Assembly: GCA_038750655.1 (NCBI GenBank) | Contig: JBCDGZ010000011.1 | Span: 1-64,000 of the forward strand | DNA length: 64,000 nt | From: JBCDGZ01 sp038750655 | GTDB lineage: Bacteria > Bacteroidota > Bacteroidia > Chitinophagales > Saprospiraceae | Reading direction: 5' to 3' | In this document: positions 17,737 through 28,200 of the stretch, piece after piece | How the letters are laid out: each line of letters opens with the position of its first letter | Numbering within the stretch: the stretch's first letter is position 1 | The notes under the pieces: model-generated | The model's input: only the letters and a program-made list of their open reading frames with translations | Databases searched by the model: none | What the model was told of the DNA's origin: nothing | Made by a program: the position numbers and the translations under genes

Positions 17737-17769
17737 GGAAAAGCCACCTGTATTCAGGTGGCAATTTCC
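17737..17769 (+). terminator. Terminator hairpin after the 46-residue peptide
   Basis: GCCACCTG-TATT-CAGGTGGC (17743-17762) is a perfect 8-bp stem, extended by GGAAA/TTTCC with a small bulge. It begins 4 bp after the peptide stop codon and is 51 bp before the kinase start. Confidence 0.7.
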
Positions 17770-17820
17770 TCCCTTTCAGAAGAATTGTGTGATTACAAAT
17801 TAAAAACCACTAACTGTTTT

Positions 17821-20022
17821 ATGAACCCTACAACTTATTTCCGAAATATTTTCGTTGTTGTTTTCCTCTTCGGAATTTTGCCGGTTTATGGAGGGGGATC
17901 AACGTTGGTTGACAGCCTCCTGGTGGAGGTGAAGCAAGTTGAGAGGGGTGGAGATACGGAAAGGTTAGTAGATGTTTATATGAGATTGGGGGAAGCCTAC
18001 TATCAGAATAGAGACGAAAAGGCCATCCCTTACTTTGAAAAGGCGCTCGAAATTGTTGAAAAGCACGACATGAATGAGCACAAAGGAGAGCTGCTGAATG
18101 ACCTTGGATTTGCGCTCTACAAAAAAGGCAACTATCAAGAAGCCGCCAAAACTTACCTCAAAGTTTTGGACATCGATCAAAAGTACGTCTCCAAAAAACT
18201 ACTTGCCAAAACCGTAACCCGCATCTCTGACTCCTACCAGAATCTGGGAGATTTTGTGATGGCTTTCGACTATCAACTCAAAGCACTAGAACTTAATGAA
18301 GCACTAAAAGATACTATGGGTATTGCTCGGGCACACTATGGCTTCGGGACAATATTCTTTTACCAAGAAAGCTACACGCAAGCCATCGATTACTACCGCA
18401 ACGCTAAGACTTTTTATCAGGTAATGAACGATCAGCAGGGGCTATACAATTGCCTGGGGGCGATTGGAAGCACCTACGAGCGGCTGGGCAAGAATGCCTT
18501 ATCGCTCAAATACAATCTGGAATCACTCGAAGCGGCGAGGGGGATGAACTACGAATTCGGAATCGCCTATTCGACACATAACATTGGCTCTAACTACTTT
18601 ATTAGTGGTAAATATGAAGAGGCTTTGAAGCATCTTAATGAGGCATTGGTGTACAAAAAGAAACTCAAAGATGTCTGGGGGCAGATCGGTACGTATCGGG
18701 CCTTGGCAGATTGCTATATTCAGTATGGTAAGCCGCAGAAGGCCCTGCCGCTTTTGGAGGAAGGGCTTTCTATCGCGGAAGAACTGGATTCCAAGACTCG
18801 AATTATTGAAATGTACAAATACTTCGCACTGGCCCACAAGGCGATGGGGAACTACAAAACCTCGCTGGACTATATGATGAAGTATACGGAGATCAAAGAC
18901 GACATCTTCAGCGAGACTGCGCTACGCGAAATGGGAGAGCGCCGCTCGAAGTACGAAATTCAGAAGCGAGAAGAAGAGATCAACGAATTGAAGGTGGCCA
19001 AGGAACTGCTCGAAAAGGAGCAGCAGATTGAAGGCCTGTACAATTCTATTCTGATTGGTGCGGCCATCTTTTTGCTGGTCTTACTGCGACTGATGTACAG
19101 CCGCTACAGCTTCCACCGCGAATCCAACCGCTTGTTGGAAGAGAAAAACGCACAGATTAAACGTCAGAATGATCAGTTGGAAGACGCCAACAAAAAGCAG
19201 CTGATGACCAATTTGCTGTTGGAAGAGAAGAACCAACTGATGGAAAAACAGAACGATCAGATCAACCTGCAGAACGAAAAGCTGGAGAGTTCCAACGAAG
19301 ACCTCAAGCAGTTTGCCTATGTGGCTTCGCATGACCTCAAAGAGCCGCTGCGGATGATCAACGCTTATACGTCACTGCTGAAAAAACGCTACGCCAGCAG
19401 CTTCGATGAAAACGCTCACGAATTTATGGGCTACATCGTTGATGCGGTGAATCGGATGGATACACTGCTCACCGATCTGCTGACCTATTCTCGGGTCAAT
19501 ACCCGCGAAGAGGCCCACAATTGGATGGATTCTCGCGAATTGGTTGAAATTTGTATTGCCAACCTTCGTCATCCTATTGAATCAAAGGGAGCACAAGTAC
19601 ATGTGGCGGAAGATTTACCGAAGGTCAAAGTCAACAAATCACAGATGCTGCAGCTGTTCCAGAACCTGATCAGCAATGCCGTGAAATTTACCAAAGACGA
19701 GAAGCCAGAAGTATTCATTCGTTGCAAGCGCAAGGACGATCACTTCATCTTCGAAGTTAAGGACAACGGTATCGGTATGGCACCGGAGAACAAAGAGAAA
19801 GTCTTCGAAGTTTTCAGACGACTGCATTCTCGCGCCGAATACGAAGGCAGCGGTATTGGTCTGGCGACTTGTAAGAAAATCGTCGAAAAGCATCGGGGTA
19901 AGATTTGGGTAGAATCCGAACTCGACGAAGGCAGCTCCTTCTTCTTCTCGATTCCTGCGGCTAAGGAGGACAGTTCTGAAGAGCAAGTCAATGCCCAGCG
20001 CAAAGCTACCGTTGCCGCCTAA
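17821..20022 (+). CDS. TPR sensor histidine kinase
   Basis: About 733 residues. A signal peptide (about 1-24) is followed by a periplasmic array of tetratricopeptide repeats (about 40-370), one membrane helix (about 407-427), a long coiled coil, and a HisKA/HATPase kinase. The phospho-acceptor is H504 in VASHDLKEPLRM; the N box is around N619 (LISNAVKFT); the G boxes are VKDNGIGM and GSGIGLATCKKIV. No receiver domain and no adjacent response-regulator gene are seen, so the partner is unknown. ATG at 17821 is preferred to an earlier in-frame start because it opens directly into the signal peptide. Confidence 0.9.
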   Translation: MNPTTYFRNIFVVVFLFGILPVYGGGSTLVDSLLVEVKQVERGGDTERLVDVYMRLGEAYYQNRDEKAIPYFEKALEIVEKHDMNEHKGELLNDLGFALYKKGNYQEAAKTYLKVLDIDQKYVSKKLLAKTVTRISDSYQNLGDFVMAFDYQLKALELNEALKDTMGIARAHYGFGTIFFYQESYTQAIDYYRNAKTFYQVMNDQQGLYNCLGAIGSTYERLGKNALSLKYNLESLEAARGMNYEFGIAYSTHNIGSNYFISGKYEEALKHLNEALVYKKKLKDVWGQIGTYRALADCYIQYGKPQKALPLLEEGLSIAEELDSKTRIIEMYKYFALAHKAMGNYKTSLDYMMKYTEIKDDIFSETALREMGERRSKYEIQKREEEINELKVAKELLEKEQQIEGLYNSILIGAAIFLLVLLRLMYSRYSFHRESNRLLEEKNAQIKRQNDQLEDANKKQLMTNLLLEEKNQLMEKQNDQINLQNEKLESSNEDLKQFAYVASHDLKEPLRMINAYTSLLKKRYASSFDENAHEFMGYIVDAVNRMDTLLTDLLTYSRVNTREEAHNWMDSRELVEICIANLRHPIESKGAQVHVAEDLPKVKVNKSQMLQLFQNLISNAVKFTKDEKPEVFIRCKRKDDHFIFEVKDNGIGMAPENKEKVFEVFRRLHSRAEYEGSGIGLATCKKIVEKHRGKIWVESELDEGSSFFFSIPAAKEDSSEEQVNAQRKATVAA

Positions 20023-20051
20023 TCAATCCTTCCTTCTTTTAATAGTAAGAA

Positions 20052-20085
20052 AATCCCCTGTAGGACGAGCGTCTTACAGGGGATT
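20052..20085. terminator. Bidirectional terminator hairpin
   Basis: AATCCCCTGTA (20052-20062) pairs with TACAGGGGATT (20075-20085), with an inner GAC/GTC stem. It lies between the convergent kinase and lipoprotein genes and has A-runs on the left and T-runs on the opposite strand. Confidence 0.75.
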
Positions 20086-20110
20086 AAAGTTGTCATAGCT
20101 TTTCTATTCT

Positions 20111-20791
20111 TTATCTAAGGGGTATTCTTTTAGTTACTCGGAAGTTGATCTTTTCAATCGCATCATAAGTGTTTCTATTCCAATAGGTCGGGCAATTGCG
20201 CGCCACCGCCCAAATGGTCGTCCCGTCCTTCCCATCGATGATGGAACTCGAAATCCGGACATCGCTGGTGCGGTTATTCGGTAAGTACCAAGGCACTCGA
20301 TTGGCGAATACCGTGATCAGGCTGGCGGCGAGGTGAAGTCCGTAGGATTCCAGATTGGTCAGGTATTGGTTTTTGTGGACGACAGAAAATAGGACGGCAT
20401 CTACGCCTAATAGCTTTGTCAATTCTTTGGGACTCTTTTTCCAGCTTTCCGAAAGGCGTACTCCGGCTTCCGTCAGCATATTATTGGTTTCGTTGAAGTG
20501 CTGCACGGTGATAGCAGGCTTCTTCCGCGATCGATTCATTCTTCTCAGCACTTGATTGTACATGGAGATTTGAAACGCCTGGCTTTCTGCTTCTTCAATG
20601 GCCTGCAAATCCTCCGGAGTAACATTGCGTGGGATGCGTCCTGTCGTTACGATTTTGTAGGGTAAAACGGCAATAGTCATGGGCCCTGTTTTCGAAGGAG
20701 AGAAATTGGCTTTGGTATAAAAATTTCTGGAGCAACTGCTCAGACTCAGGCTGAGGACGATAGCGGCGATGATGAACGGCAGATTTTTCAT
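20111..20791 (-). CDS. Putative lipoprotein, unknown
   Basis: A 226-residue protein with a lipoprotein signal: hydrophobic residues 5-17 and a lipobox ending at C20 (LSLSSC). The mature part begins SRNFYTKANF, contains a beta-rich segment (MTIAVLPYKIV) and a mid-region like small GNA1162/CsgG-type assembly lipoproteins (LTKLLGVDAVLFSVV), which often bind or read out other envelope proteins; that likeness is tentative. It is convergent with the TPR kinase and divergent from the sigma-like gene at 20.9 kb, so it could share regulation with the latter. No enzymatic motif was recognised. Confidence 0.72.
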   Translation of the reverse strand: MKNLPFIIAAIVLSLSLSSCSRNFYTKANFSPSKTGPMTIAVLPYKIVTTGRIPRNVTPEDLQAIEEAESQAFQISMYNQVLRRMNRSRKKPAITVQHFNETNNMLTEAGVRLSESWKKSPKELTKLLGVDAVLFSVVHKNQYLTNLESYGLHLAASLITVFANRVPWYLPNNRTSDVRISSSIIDGKDGTTIWAVARNCPTYWNRNTYDAIEKINFRVTKRIPLR

Positions 20792-20937
20792 AAGGCTTTC
20801 GATTTATTCTTTTAAAAAATGTAGGTTTTATCGGTGGAATTCCGATTTTTATAAGTGATATGAGTCGGCAGCAGCATAGCGGAATAAACAGCCGATTTTT
20901 AGTATTTCTTTAACAAATGGTCTCAGCACTTCCCTAG

Positions 20938-20945
20938 TAACTTTG
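20938..20945 (+). promoter_or_regulatory. Bacteroidota-type -7 box at the first sigma-like gene
   Basis: TAACTTTG matches TAnnTTTG and touches the apparent start of the following gene. If used, transcription begins near 20952, and the true start codon would be downstream (TTG 20976) or the message nearly leaderless. Confidence 0.4.
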
Positions 20946-21713
20946 GCTACAGATACCAATAAACGGGCAATCGAATTGCTCCATACCGACCCCGCCGCTC
21001 TGCTGGCACACTTTCAGCCCATCGTCGAGGCTACGGTCGCTCGGTTTATTGCCAGAGGTTTTTTTACCCCTGCCGATAAAATGGATGTGGTTCAAACCAT
21101 CAACACCCAGATGCTGGAGCGCAAGCTGGCCAAGATCAAGACCCACTTCAACGGCTCCGTCTACCTCTCCACCTACTTCGGCAAGGTGGTCTACAACAGC
21201 TGCCTGGAAATCATCCGCCAGCAGCAGCGCCGCCCGCAGACCTACGGCGACGAGCTGCTGCGGCACCACAGCGAATCGGCCCTCAACGCCTACGAGGCGC
21301 TGGCCATCCGCGACGAGCTGCTGCGCTACCAAGCCATTCTCAGAGGTCTATCCCGGCGACGCTTTAAATCAGAGCTCTGCCTGCGGCTCTTCGCTCGCAT
21401 CCTCCTACAGCGAAACCACATGGCACCGCCCATCAATACCCTGCCCAAAGAGCAGGCTGCCGTACTCATTGATACCTTCTGCCAACCCTACGAGCAATTG
21501 AAAGACAAAGAAGTCTACCGTAAAATCATCGTCCTTTTTAACCACCACGAAAATCGCAATGGAGACAGCGACTCTTTGCGCAAGTGGGTCACCATCCTGG
21601 TCGATCGCATCATCGACTTGCTCAACGGCGACCCACCGGTGGCGGCCTACCGCCGGGACAGCCTAAAAGTCTTACTCCAATACTACTATGAAAAAGAAAA
21701 GGAAGATTTGTAG
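20943..21713 (+). CDS. Atypical sigma-70-like regulator
   Basis: Up to 256 residues. The N-terminal part looks like sigma region 2 of ECF-type factors (ADKMDVVQTINTQML; YLSTYFGKVVYNSCLEIIRQQQ). No clear region 4 helix-turn-helix follows; instead there is a basic helical C-terminal half. It starts an operon with an anti-sigma-like membrane protein and a CHAT protein, so it likely controls that unit. The start codon is uncertain: no ATG occurs in the first 45 codons; TTG 20943 is listed and TTG 20976 is an alternative. Role as a sigma factor is inferred from the two similar gene pairs downstream. Confidence 0.65.
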   Translation: MATDTNKRAIELLHTDPAALLAHFQPIVEATVARFIARGFFTPADKMDVVQTINTQMLERKLAKIKTHFNGSVYLSTYFGKVVYNSCLEIIRQQQRRPQTYGDELLRHHSESALNAYEALAIRDELLRYQAILRGLSRRRFKSELCLRLFARILLQRNHMAPPINTLPKEQAAVLIDTFCQPYEQLKDKEVYRKIIVLFNHHENRNGDSDSLRKWVTILVDRIIDLLNGDPPVAAYRRDSLKVLLQYYYEKEKEDL

Positions 21714-21769
21714 TCCAAAAAATCCGCTCCCCGCGAAAGGAAGCATATAAATAGTTAGACAAAGATGAA

Positions 21770-22591
21770 ATGAACGTGAAGTATTTTAATAAAGACGGCC
21801 ATCTGAATGATCAGGGCATCGCTCTGTATGTGGATGCGCTACGCAAAAATCGGGTAGAGCAGTTGCCGGACGAAGTGGTCGATCACATTGAAAATTGTTT
21901 GCTGTGCCATCAAAAAGCCATCGATTTGTACGCCATTATGGAGGCGTCGGGCTACAGCGAGGCTGACCGGCATCCCAGTTTGGAGCCGCAGCCGGCTCGA
22001 CGCATTGCTCTGCGGCCTTATTGGTTACCCGCTGCGGTTGCGGCGGCTGTGCTGCTAGTGCTCAGTGTGATCTTTTTGACCCAGAAGGATTTGGCGCCGG
22101 CCGCAGGCCCGGTTATTGCTCAGGAAGATTCCCCGCAAAATCCCCGCCCACCAGCCAATCCGCCCGCTTCAGACAGTAGTCAGCAAGAGCAGCCGCCGGC
22201 CCCGAAGGAATTAGTGCCGCCCCGAAAGACCACTCCTTCGCCACAGGCTCCCCAGCTTATCGCCGCCAATTTTGCGGTGAACGACGAGCTGGAATCTATG
22301 GTCGGAGAGGTGTATCGGGACGAGGGCTTTGAGGCGCTGAGCCCTGCTGTAGGAGAGGACTTTGCGCCCGGGCAGCCCATTAATTTTGCTTGGAAAGAAA
22401 AGACCTCAGAACGTTTGTACCTTTATATTCTCAATAATCAAGAAAAAGAGATGCACAAGGTCATCTTGATTTCCAATCGCTTCCAGCTGGACTTGCCGCT
22501 TGACCCCGGCTTGTATTACTGGAAATTGGAAAGCGAGGAGGACCTGCTCTACATTGGAAAATTTAACATCCGCCCCGCTGATGCAAAATAA
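21770..22591 (+). CDS. Single-pass membrane protein with anti-sigma-like zinc motif
   Basis: A 273-residue protein. The cytoplasmic N-terminus has H39-xxx-C43-xx-C46-H47, the pattern of zinc-binding anti-sigma (ZAS) domains. A membrane helix spans about 85-104. A proline-rich linker follows (about 110-165) and then a beta-sandwich-like C-terminal domain (PINFAWKEKTSERLYLYILN) outside the membrane. It is 56 bp after the sigma-like gene and overlaps the CHAT gene by 11 bp, so the three are one operon. Likely role: hold the sigma-like protein until an envelope signal is sensed (inference). Confidence 0.75.
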   Translation: MNVKYFNKDGHLNDQGIALYVDALRKNRVEQLPDEVVDHIENCLLCHQKAIDLYAIMEASGYSEADRHPSLEPQPARRIALRPYWLPAAVAAAVLLVLSVIFLTQKDLAPAAGPVIAQEDSPQNPRPPANPPASDSSQQEQPPAPKELVPPRKTTPSPQAPQLIAANFAVNDELESMVGEVYRDEGFEALSPAVGEDFAPGQPINFAWKEKTSERLYLYILNNQEKEMHKVILISNRFQLDLPLDPGLYYWKLESEEDLLYIGKFNIRPADAK

Positions 22592-25286
22592 GCTCTCCCT
22601 TATCTTAAGCCCCCTATTGCTGGTGCTACTCCTTGGTCCGCTACACGCCCAGCGCAACCTGGAAATGGCCGATTCGCTCATCCGCAGCCGCCAGTACAAG
22701 TCTGCCGAGTGGTTGATCAACGATTACTTGCAACAAAACAAGAGCAATCGCTTTGCGGCGGCCAAAGGCTATTACTTACTCAGCTATATTGCCTTGCAGC
22801 AGTTTCAGATGGAGGCCGCTACCGACTACAATCGCCAGTCGCTAGAACTCAAACAGCAGCTGAACTACGAATTTGTCGCCGCCAATTATATGCGTTTTGG
22901 CACCATTCAACTCGTACAGGAAGATTACGAACGTGCCCTGGAGTACTATCGAGAAGCCGAGCAGTTGCCTTTGGAAGACCTGAGAGAATTTGCCCTGCTC
23001 AAAGGCTATATGGCTTCGGCCCATGCTGGACTGGGACAATACGACAAGGCCATTCGGGCTTATGAGGAGGGCTTAGAGACTTTGCTCACCGAGGCTTCCC
23101 CTTCCGATCCTGACGTCTGCCAGATGCGCTACAACCTAGGACGAGTTTATTTCTTAGAGCGGCGCTACCGCCTGGCCACCCGACAGTTCGAAGAGGCCCT
23201 GACCCAACTGCCCGCTAACCGCGAGCTGGCTCTCCGACAACGGCTACTCAATGCCCGCGGGGCCCTAGCCCAATACAACGAACTAAAGCCCCAAGAAGCC
23301 GCCGCTTTCTATCGCCAAGCCCTGGCCATCAGCCAAAGCACCAACGAAGGCCATCCCGTCGAAAAGGCGCGCAGCCTCGGCAACCTCGCCGAACTGATGC
23401 TCAGCGAAGGCCAGCCAGATAGCGCCTACTACTACGCCGATCTCGGCCTGGCCGACCTCAGCCCCCAGCGCCCTTACTACCAGCTGCTGCTGCAGCTCAA
23501 GGCGCGCAGCGCCGTCGCCCGCTTCGAGCAAAGCCACGAGCAGGCCGCCCTCGAAGAAGCCCTGGAAGTGGCTATCCGCGCCGTGGAGCGCTCCGAAACC
23601 CGGCAGCTGCGCTATCAGACCATCGCCTCTCGCCTGCGTCAGCAGGAGGAGCGGGCCCACGACATTGGCATCCTGGCGGCGGCCCGCCTCTACGAGCTGA
23701 CCGGCGAGGATCGCTACGCCGAGCAGGCCTTTTTGCTGAGTGAGCGCAGCAAAGCCCAGGTGCTCAGCCAGATGGTCGAGGAGCTGGATATGCAAGCGCG
23801 ATTTACTGTTCCTGAGGAACTGAAGGCTACTGGCCGCTATTGGAGTCGGGGGCTGCGCTACTGGGAGAACGCCCGCGAGTTAGACGCTGACAGCCTGCGG
23901 CGCTACGCGGAGGGCTACGAGAGCTGGCTCAGAACGATGGCGCAGCGCGATCCGGCTTACTATCAATTGCGTTACAATCGGGCCTTATCGAACATCGAGG
24001 AGGTGCGCCAATTGCTACAGCCCAATACGGCGCTCGCTGCCTACTACCTTGGCGAAAAGGAATACTACATCTTCGGCCTGAGTCAGGAGGAGCTGCAGCT
24101 GCATATTTTGCCCCGAGACTCCATTATTGAACCTTTCGAGCAAAAGCAAAGGCCACTGCGGTCCTACTTCCGCAATAAGCGAAAAGCCATCAAAGCAGGG
24201 ACCATCGGCATTGGCATTTACACCGAATTATCAAAAAACAACAGAGCACTCGAACTGGGCGAGGCCGTCCGCCATTATTTATCGTCCATCAAAAAAATGA
24301 GGAAGGACGAATTCACCAAGTACAGCAGTCAGCTCTATGCTCGCCTGCTTCGGCCCTTACGACGGATGATCAAGAGGAAAAAAGAATTAATCATTATTCC
24401 GCATCGCCAACTTTATTACCTACCCTTTGAGACTTTATTATTCCGAGGAATTGATGAGGGGGATAAATACCACAAAATGCCTTTCTTGATTCGAAAATAC
24501 GCCATCAGTTATGAGCATTCGGCTAGCCTACTGGTCCAGAATGAACGTCGTCGTCAGCAGGAGTCCTTTGGAGAGCGGGAGGATTTTCTCGGTATTGCGC
24601 CCGTTTTCAGAGATACGATTGGGGCGGGCTATGTTTGGGATAGTCAAAATTTTGTACTGGATACAGCCGCTCAAGAGGAGACGGTGATGCGAGGGATGGA
24701 TTTCGAGCGAACGTATTTTCGAGAACTCAAATATTCGGAAAGTGAGGTGCTGACCATTGCTAAGTTGTTTGCCAAAAAGAAGCGGAGCAGCAAGGCTTTT
24801 ATGCACGATGAAGCTTCGGAGCGGCAATTTAAGGAGCAGGTCCAAAACTACAAGTATGTCCACATCGCCAGCCATAGCTTTGTCAATACGGAGACGCCTA
24901 GCTATTCGGGGATTGCCTTTGCTCGCGCGGCCGAAGGCAGTTCGGAGGACGGTATTCTTTTCTCCGCAGAATCTTACTTTCTCGATTTGAATGCTGATTT
25001 GGTCGTACTCAGCAGTTGCGAGAGTGGCACCGGTCGACTGGCAGGAGAGGAGGGCTTATTGTCGCTGACCCGAGGGTTTACTTATGCAGGTGTTCCTAAT
25101 ATCGTCGCTTCTTTGTGGAAAGTTTCCGATAAACATACCAGTAAGTTAATGCGGCAATTTTATGCCCATCTGCTCAAAGACGAATCCCACGCACAAGCCT
25201 TGCGCTCGGCTAAACTCAAGCTGGCGAAGAGCAAAAAGACCGCTGCCCCGCGCTTGTGGAGCAGCTTTGTGCTGATTGGCCGTTAG
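22581..25286 (+). CDS. TPR-CHAT protein 1 (secreted caspase-like protease)
   Basis: About 901 residues. A signal peptide ends near GPLHAQ (residue 24), followed by helical TPR repeats (about 25-400) and a C-terminal CHAT domain (about 590-901). CHAT is a caspase/separase-like cysteine peptidase fold: the catalytic pair is H765 in HIASHS and C813 in SSCESGTG. Unlike the other two CHAT proteins here, it has no C-terminal membrane helix. ATG at 22581 opens directly into the signal peptide. It is translationally coupled to the anti-sigma-like gene, and its stop overlaps that of the convergent CHAT gene. Substrate is unknown. Confidence 0.88.
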   Translation: MQNKLSLILSPLLLVLLLGPLHAQRNLEMADSLIRSRQYKSAEWLINDYLQQNKSNRFAAAKGYYLLSYIALQQFQMEAATDYNRQSLELKQQLNYEFVAANYMRFGTIQLVQEDYERALEYYREAEQLPLEDLREFALLKGYMASAHAGLGQYDKAIRAYEEGLETLLTEASPSDPDVCQMRYNLGRVYFLERRYRLATRQFEEALTQLPANRELALRQRLLNARGALAQYNELKPQEAAAFYRQALAISQSTNEGHPVEKARSLGNLAELMLSEGQPDSAYYYADLGLADLSPQRPYYQLLLQLKARSAVARFEQSHEQAALEEALEVAIRAVERSETRQLRYQTIASRLRQQEERAHDIGILAAARLYELTGEDRYAEQAFLLSERSKAQVLSQMVEELDMQARFTVPEELKATGRYWSRGLRYWENARELDADSLRRYAEGYESWLRTMAQRDPAYYQLRYNRALSNIEEVRQLLQPNTALAAYYLGEKEYYIFGLSQEELQLHILPRDSIIEPFEQKQRPLRSYFRNKRKAIKAGTIGIGIYTELSKNNRALELGEAVRHYLSSIKKMRKDEFTKYSSQLYARLLRPLRRMIKRKKELIIIPHRQLYYLPFETLLFRGIDEGDKYHKMPFLIRKYAISYEHSASLLVQNERRRQQESFGEREDFLGIAPVFRDTIGAGYVWDSQNFVLDTAAQEETVMRGMDFERTYFRELKYSESEVLTIAKLFAKKKRSSKAFMHDEASERQFKEQVQNYKYVHIASHSFVNTETPSYSGIAFARAAEGSSEDGILFSAESYFLDLNADLVVLSSCESGTGRLAGEEGLLSLTRGFTYAGVPNIVASLWKVSDKHTSKLMRQFYAHLLKDESHAQALRSAKLKLAKSKKTAAPRLWSSFVLIGR

Positions 25287-28200
25287 CCTCGACGTTTCCA
25301 GAACCAGGCGATCAGCAGGCCGCCCAGGGCCAGCCCGCCGATTGTCCACCACAGCCCGGCTGGCCGGGAGGGAGGGAGCGGTGCATTGTGGCCGATGTGA
25401 ATGAAAGTCGCCCAAAAGTAGGGTAGGGAAAGGCGCGAGGGAGCATTGCTCAGGTAGTTGAGCTTGGCCTGCCGCAGCGCCGCATCTTTGCTGATTCCTT
25501 TATTAAGTTGATTGAAAAAGTCGATCATGATTTCGGTCGTCGAGTAATCGTTGGCATTCCATAAACTGGTAATAATGCTGGGGCAGCCCGATTGCATAAA
25601 GCCACGCGCCAGGCTCATAATCCCTTCGCCGTGAACCATCTGCCCGGTTCCGGTTTCGCAGGCACTGAGCACGACCATGCTGGCATTGAGCTGTAGCCGG
25701 TAGAGTTCATAGGTAGAGAGGTGGGCATCGTGGAAGTAGATGCGGTTGAAGAGCGGATCGGTATCATCGACGCAGGCGTGGGTGGAGAGGTGCAGCAGCT
25801 CGTATTTTGCCGCATTTTCCAGAAAGCTGGTCTTGGTCGCTAATTTTCCGAAGAATTGCTGCCCGCCGAGCAGGCTGCCCACCGTTTTGACACTCCGCTG
25901 GCTATTGGGCAAATTTCCCAGACTACTATCCGAGCAACTTCGGTTGCGGGCAACTTGCTCAGCACCCGGTCTTCCTCCAACATAGGGCGCATAGCCCCCA
26001 TACCGCTGTGTTGCTCTGCGGCCTTTGACCTCCTGGCTTTCTAGCAACAAACTGCCCGAATACCCATAACTGAGCTGATAGTCTTCAATGAGGTATTGTA
26101 ACTGATTGCTGCTGTAATTAACCGAATTACTGCTCGCCGGATCGCTGAGCAGAAGGTCGAAAGAAAGATAGCCCAGGCGGCCGTCGGGTACTAAAATCAG
26201 CTTTTTGATCCCCTCCGCAAGCAGTGGCTCCAGCAGCTGTTCGTAGAGGAAATAGGCCGATTGGGTGTAGCGCTGAAAATGGTCGGTCGTCGAGATCAGC
26301 TGATTGACCGCTGGGTTGATGCTCTGAACCAATTGCAGCTCGTCGATGGCATTATTGAGCTGTGCGTTCAGCGGATGGCTAAACATCTGAAAAGTATTGC
26401 TGGTAATGACGAAGCTGTAGAGCTGTTGGCTACCGCTGAAATATTCGATAAAGGCATTGTCGGATCGACCATTGAGGAGCTGCTGTCGAATAGTTGCTAC
26501 ATCGGCCAGCTCCAACTCGTATTTGAGACGGAAGTAGTCAGGGTCTTCCTTGCGAATGCGCGAGCGCAGGGCCTCGTAGCGACTGCGGAAGAGCGCCAGT
26601 TCTTTGTTCCAGTTACCGATTTTCAGCTGCTGGGCGGCGGCACCTTTAGCTTGTTCCTCAGAAATATTGCGCTGGTAGTAGATCAGTCGGGCTTTGATGG
26701 CCTTTTCGGCTTGCAGTAGCGAATCAGAGAGGTTAAAGATTTTTTGGTTGGCGTATTCGCTGCGGGCTGATAGGGCTTCCAGCAGCAGCAGGGCCTTGCT
26801 TTTTTCACTGAAGCGGAATGCCTTTTCGATATAGCTTTGGTCTTGGCTGGATTGGTAGAGCTGGTAGGCCAGGCCGATGGCATCTTCGTAGAGGGAGTAG
26901 ACCTGGCTACTGAGTTGCTGCTTGGAACCTTCGGTTTCGAAGTTGCTGCGCAGGCGGTCGATGAGGGCGTCGGCCAGCTCGTAGGTGCCGAAGGCATCGA
27001 GGAGGTCTTGGGGGGTGCCGAAGGCCCGGAGGGCCTGCGCTTTGGATTGCAAGTAGGGCAGGGCATCGATGTCGTAGAGGATTTGATCAATACGGGGATT
27101 GCTGCGGGCATCGCTGGGCGTAAAATTATCACTAATGAGCTGTAAGCCCCTACTGTAGTAAGCCAGGGCAACATTCATACTATCTTCAGTTTGGCTAATA
27201 TCACCCAGGTAACGAGAGATGTGGCGAGCTCGAACATGGTATTTCCCAAAAATATTTTTGTTGGCTTGTAGTCCCTTTTGAAACAAGACTTTGGCTTCCC
27301 CCAATGCTCCCATTCCCTTTTTAACCATTGCCTTGTTGAGGTAAAAAAGATCAAGATTGGGATCATCGTCTCCGCTGAGCACAACCTGATCCAGAAAATA
27401 TTGGCTGCTATCGAGTTGTCCCAATTCAATGAAATTTCTAGCCAAGCCCAGATAGCAATCAATAGAGGTGGAAGAAGAGGGATCGGCGTATTTTCTGATT
27501 AAATGCAGGGCCTTTTTGTAATTGCGGATGGACAGTTTGGACTGCCCAATGGCCTTGTACGTCAGGGCAACATTGATATAGTTAGCGGCCAGGTTGACGG
27601 AGTCAGTTTCGACCATTTTTTGAATATCAATGGCCAGTTGGTAGTAATGCAAGGCTTGGTCATAATCGCCGACAGTATAATAGGTCGTCCCCAGGTTGAT
27701 ATAATCTACCGCCAGGAAAAGAGAGTCCTCGTAGCTGTTTTTGGTATTTCGAAGACGGTGGTTGATGGTAGCTTCGGCCGTTTCGACCGCCTTGTTAGCT
27801 TCTCCAGTCTCGTTGTAAAGCAGGAGCTGAAATTGATAAAGGGAGGCATAAAAAGGATCGTCTTCCTCCAACTGCTCAGCTGCCATTTGCTCGGTTTTAT
27901 CAAGATAGCTGGCCATTTGCTCGAAGTCCAGTTGGTAGTAACATACCAAGGCTGCCAGCGCATCTGACCAAGCCAGGGCCTTCCAGTCTTGGTGTTTTTG
28001 GTTGATATGACTGGATCGTTTGAAGCTAAGTAGTGCGCTGTCCAGTTGGTTAGATTGGATGTAGAGTTCGCCTTTGATTTGCCAGGTTTCGCCAAGGGCT
28101 ACATCGTCGGGGGGAAGATGTTCTCGGGCGAAATCGCTGGCCGAAGCCAACATCTGCCAGCTTTGTTCACTATCATCGGCATAGTCGTAGCATTGGGCCA

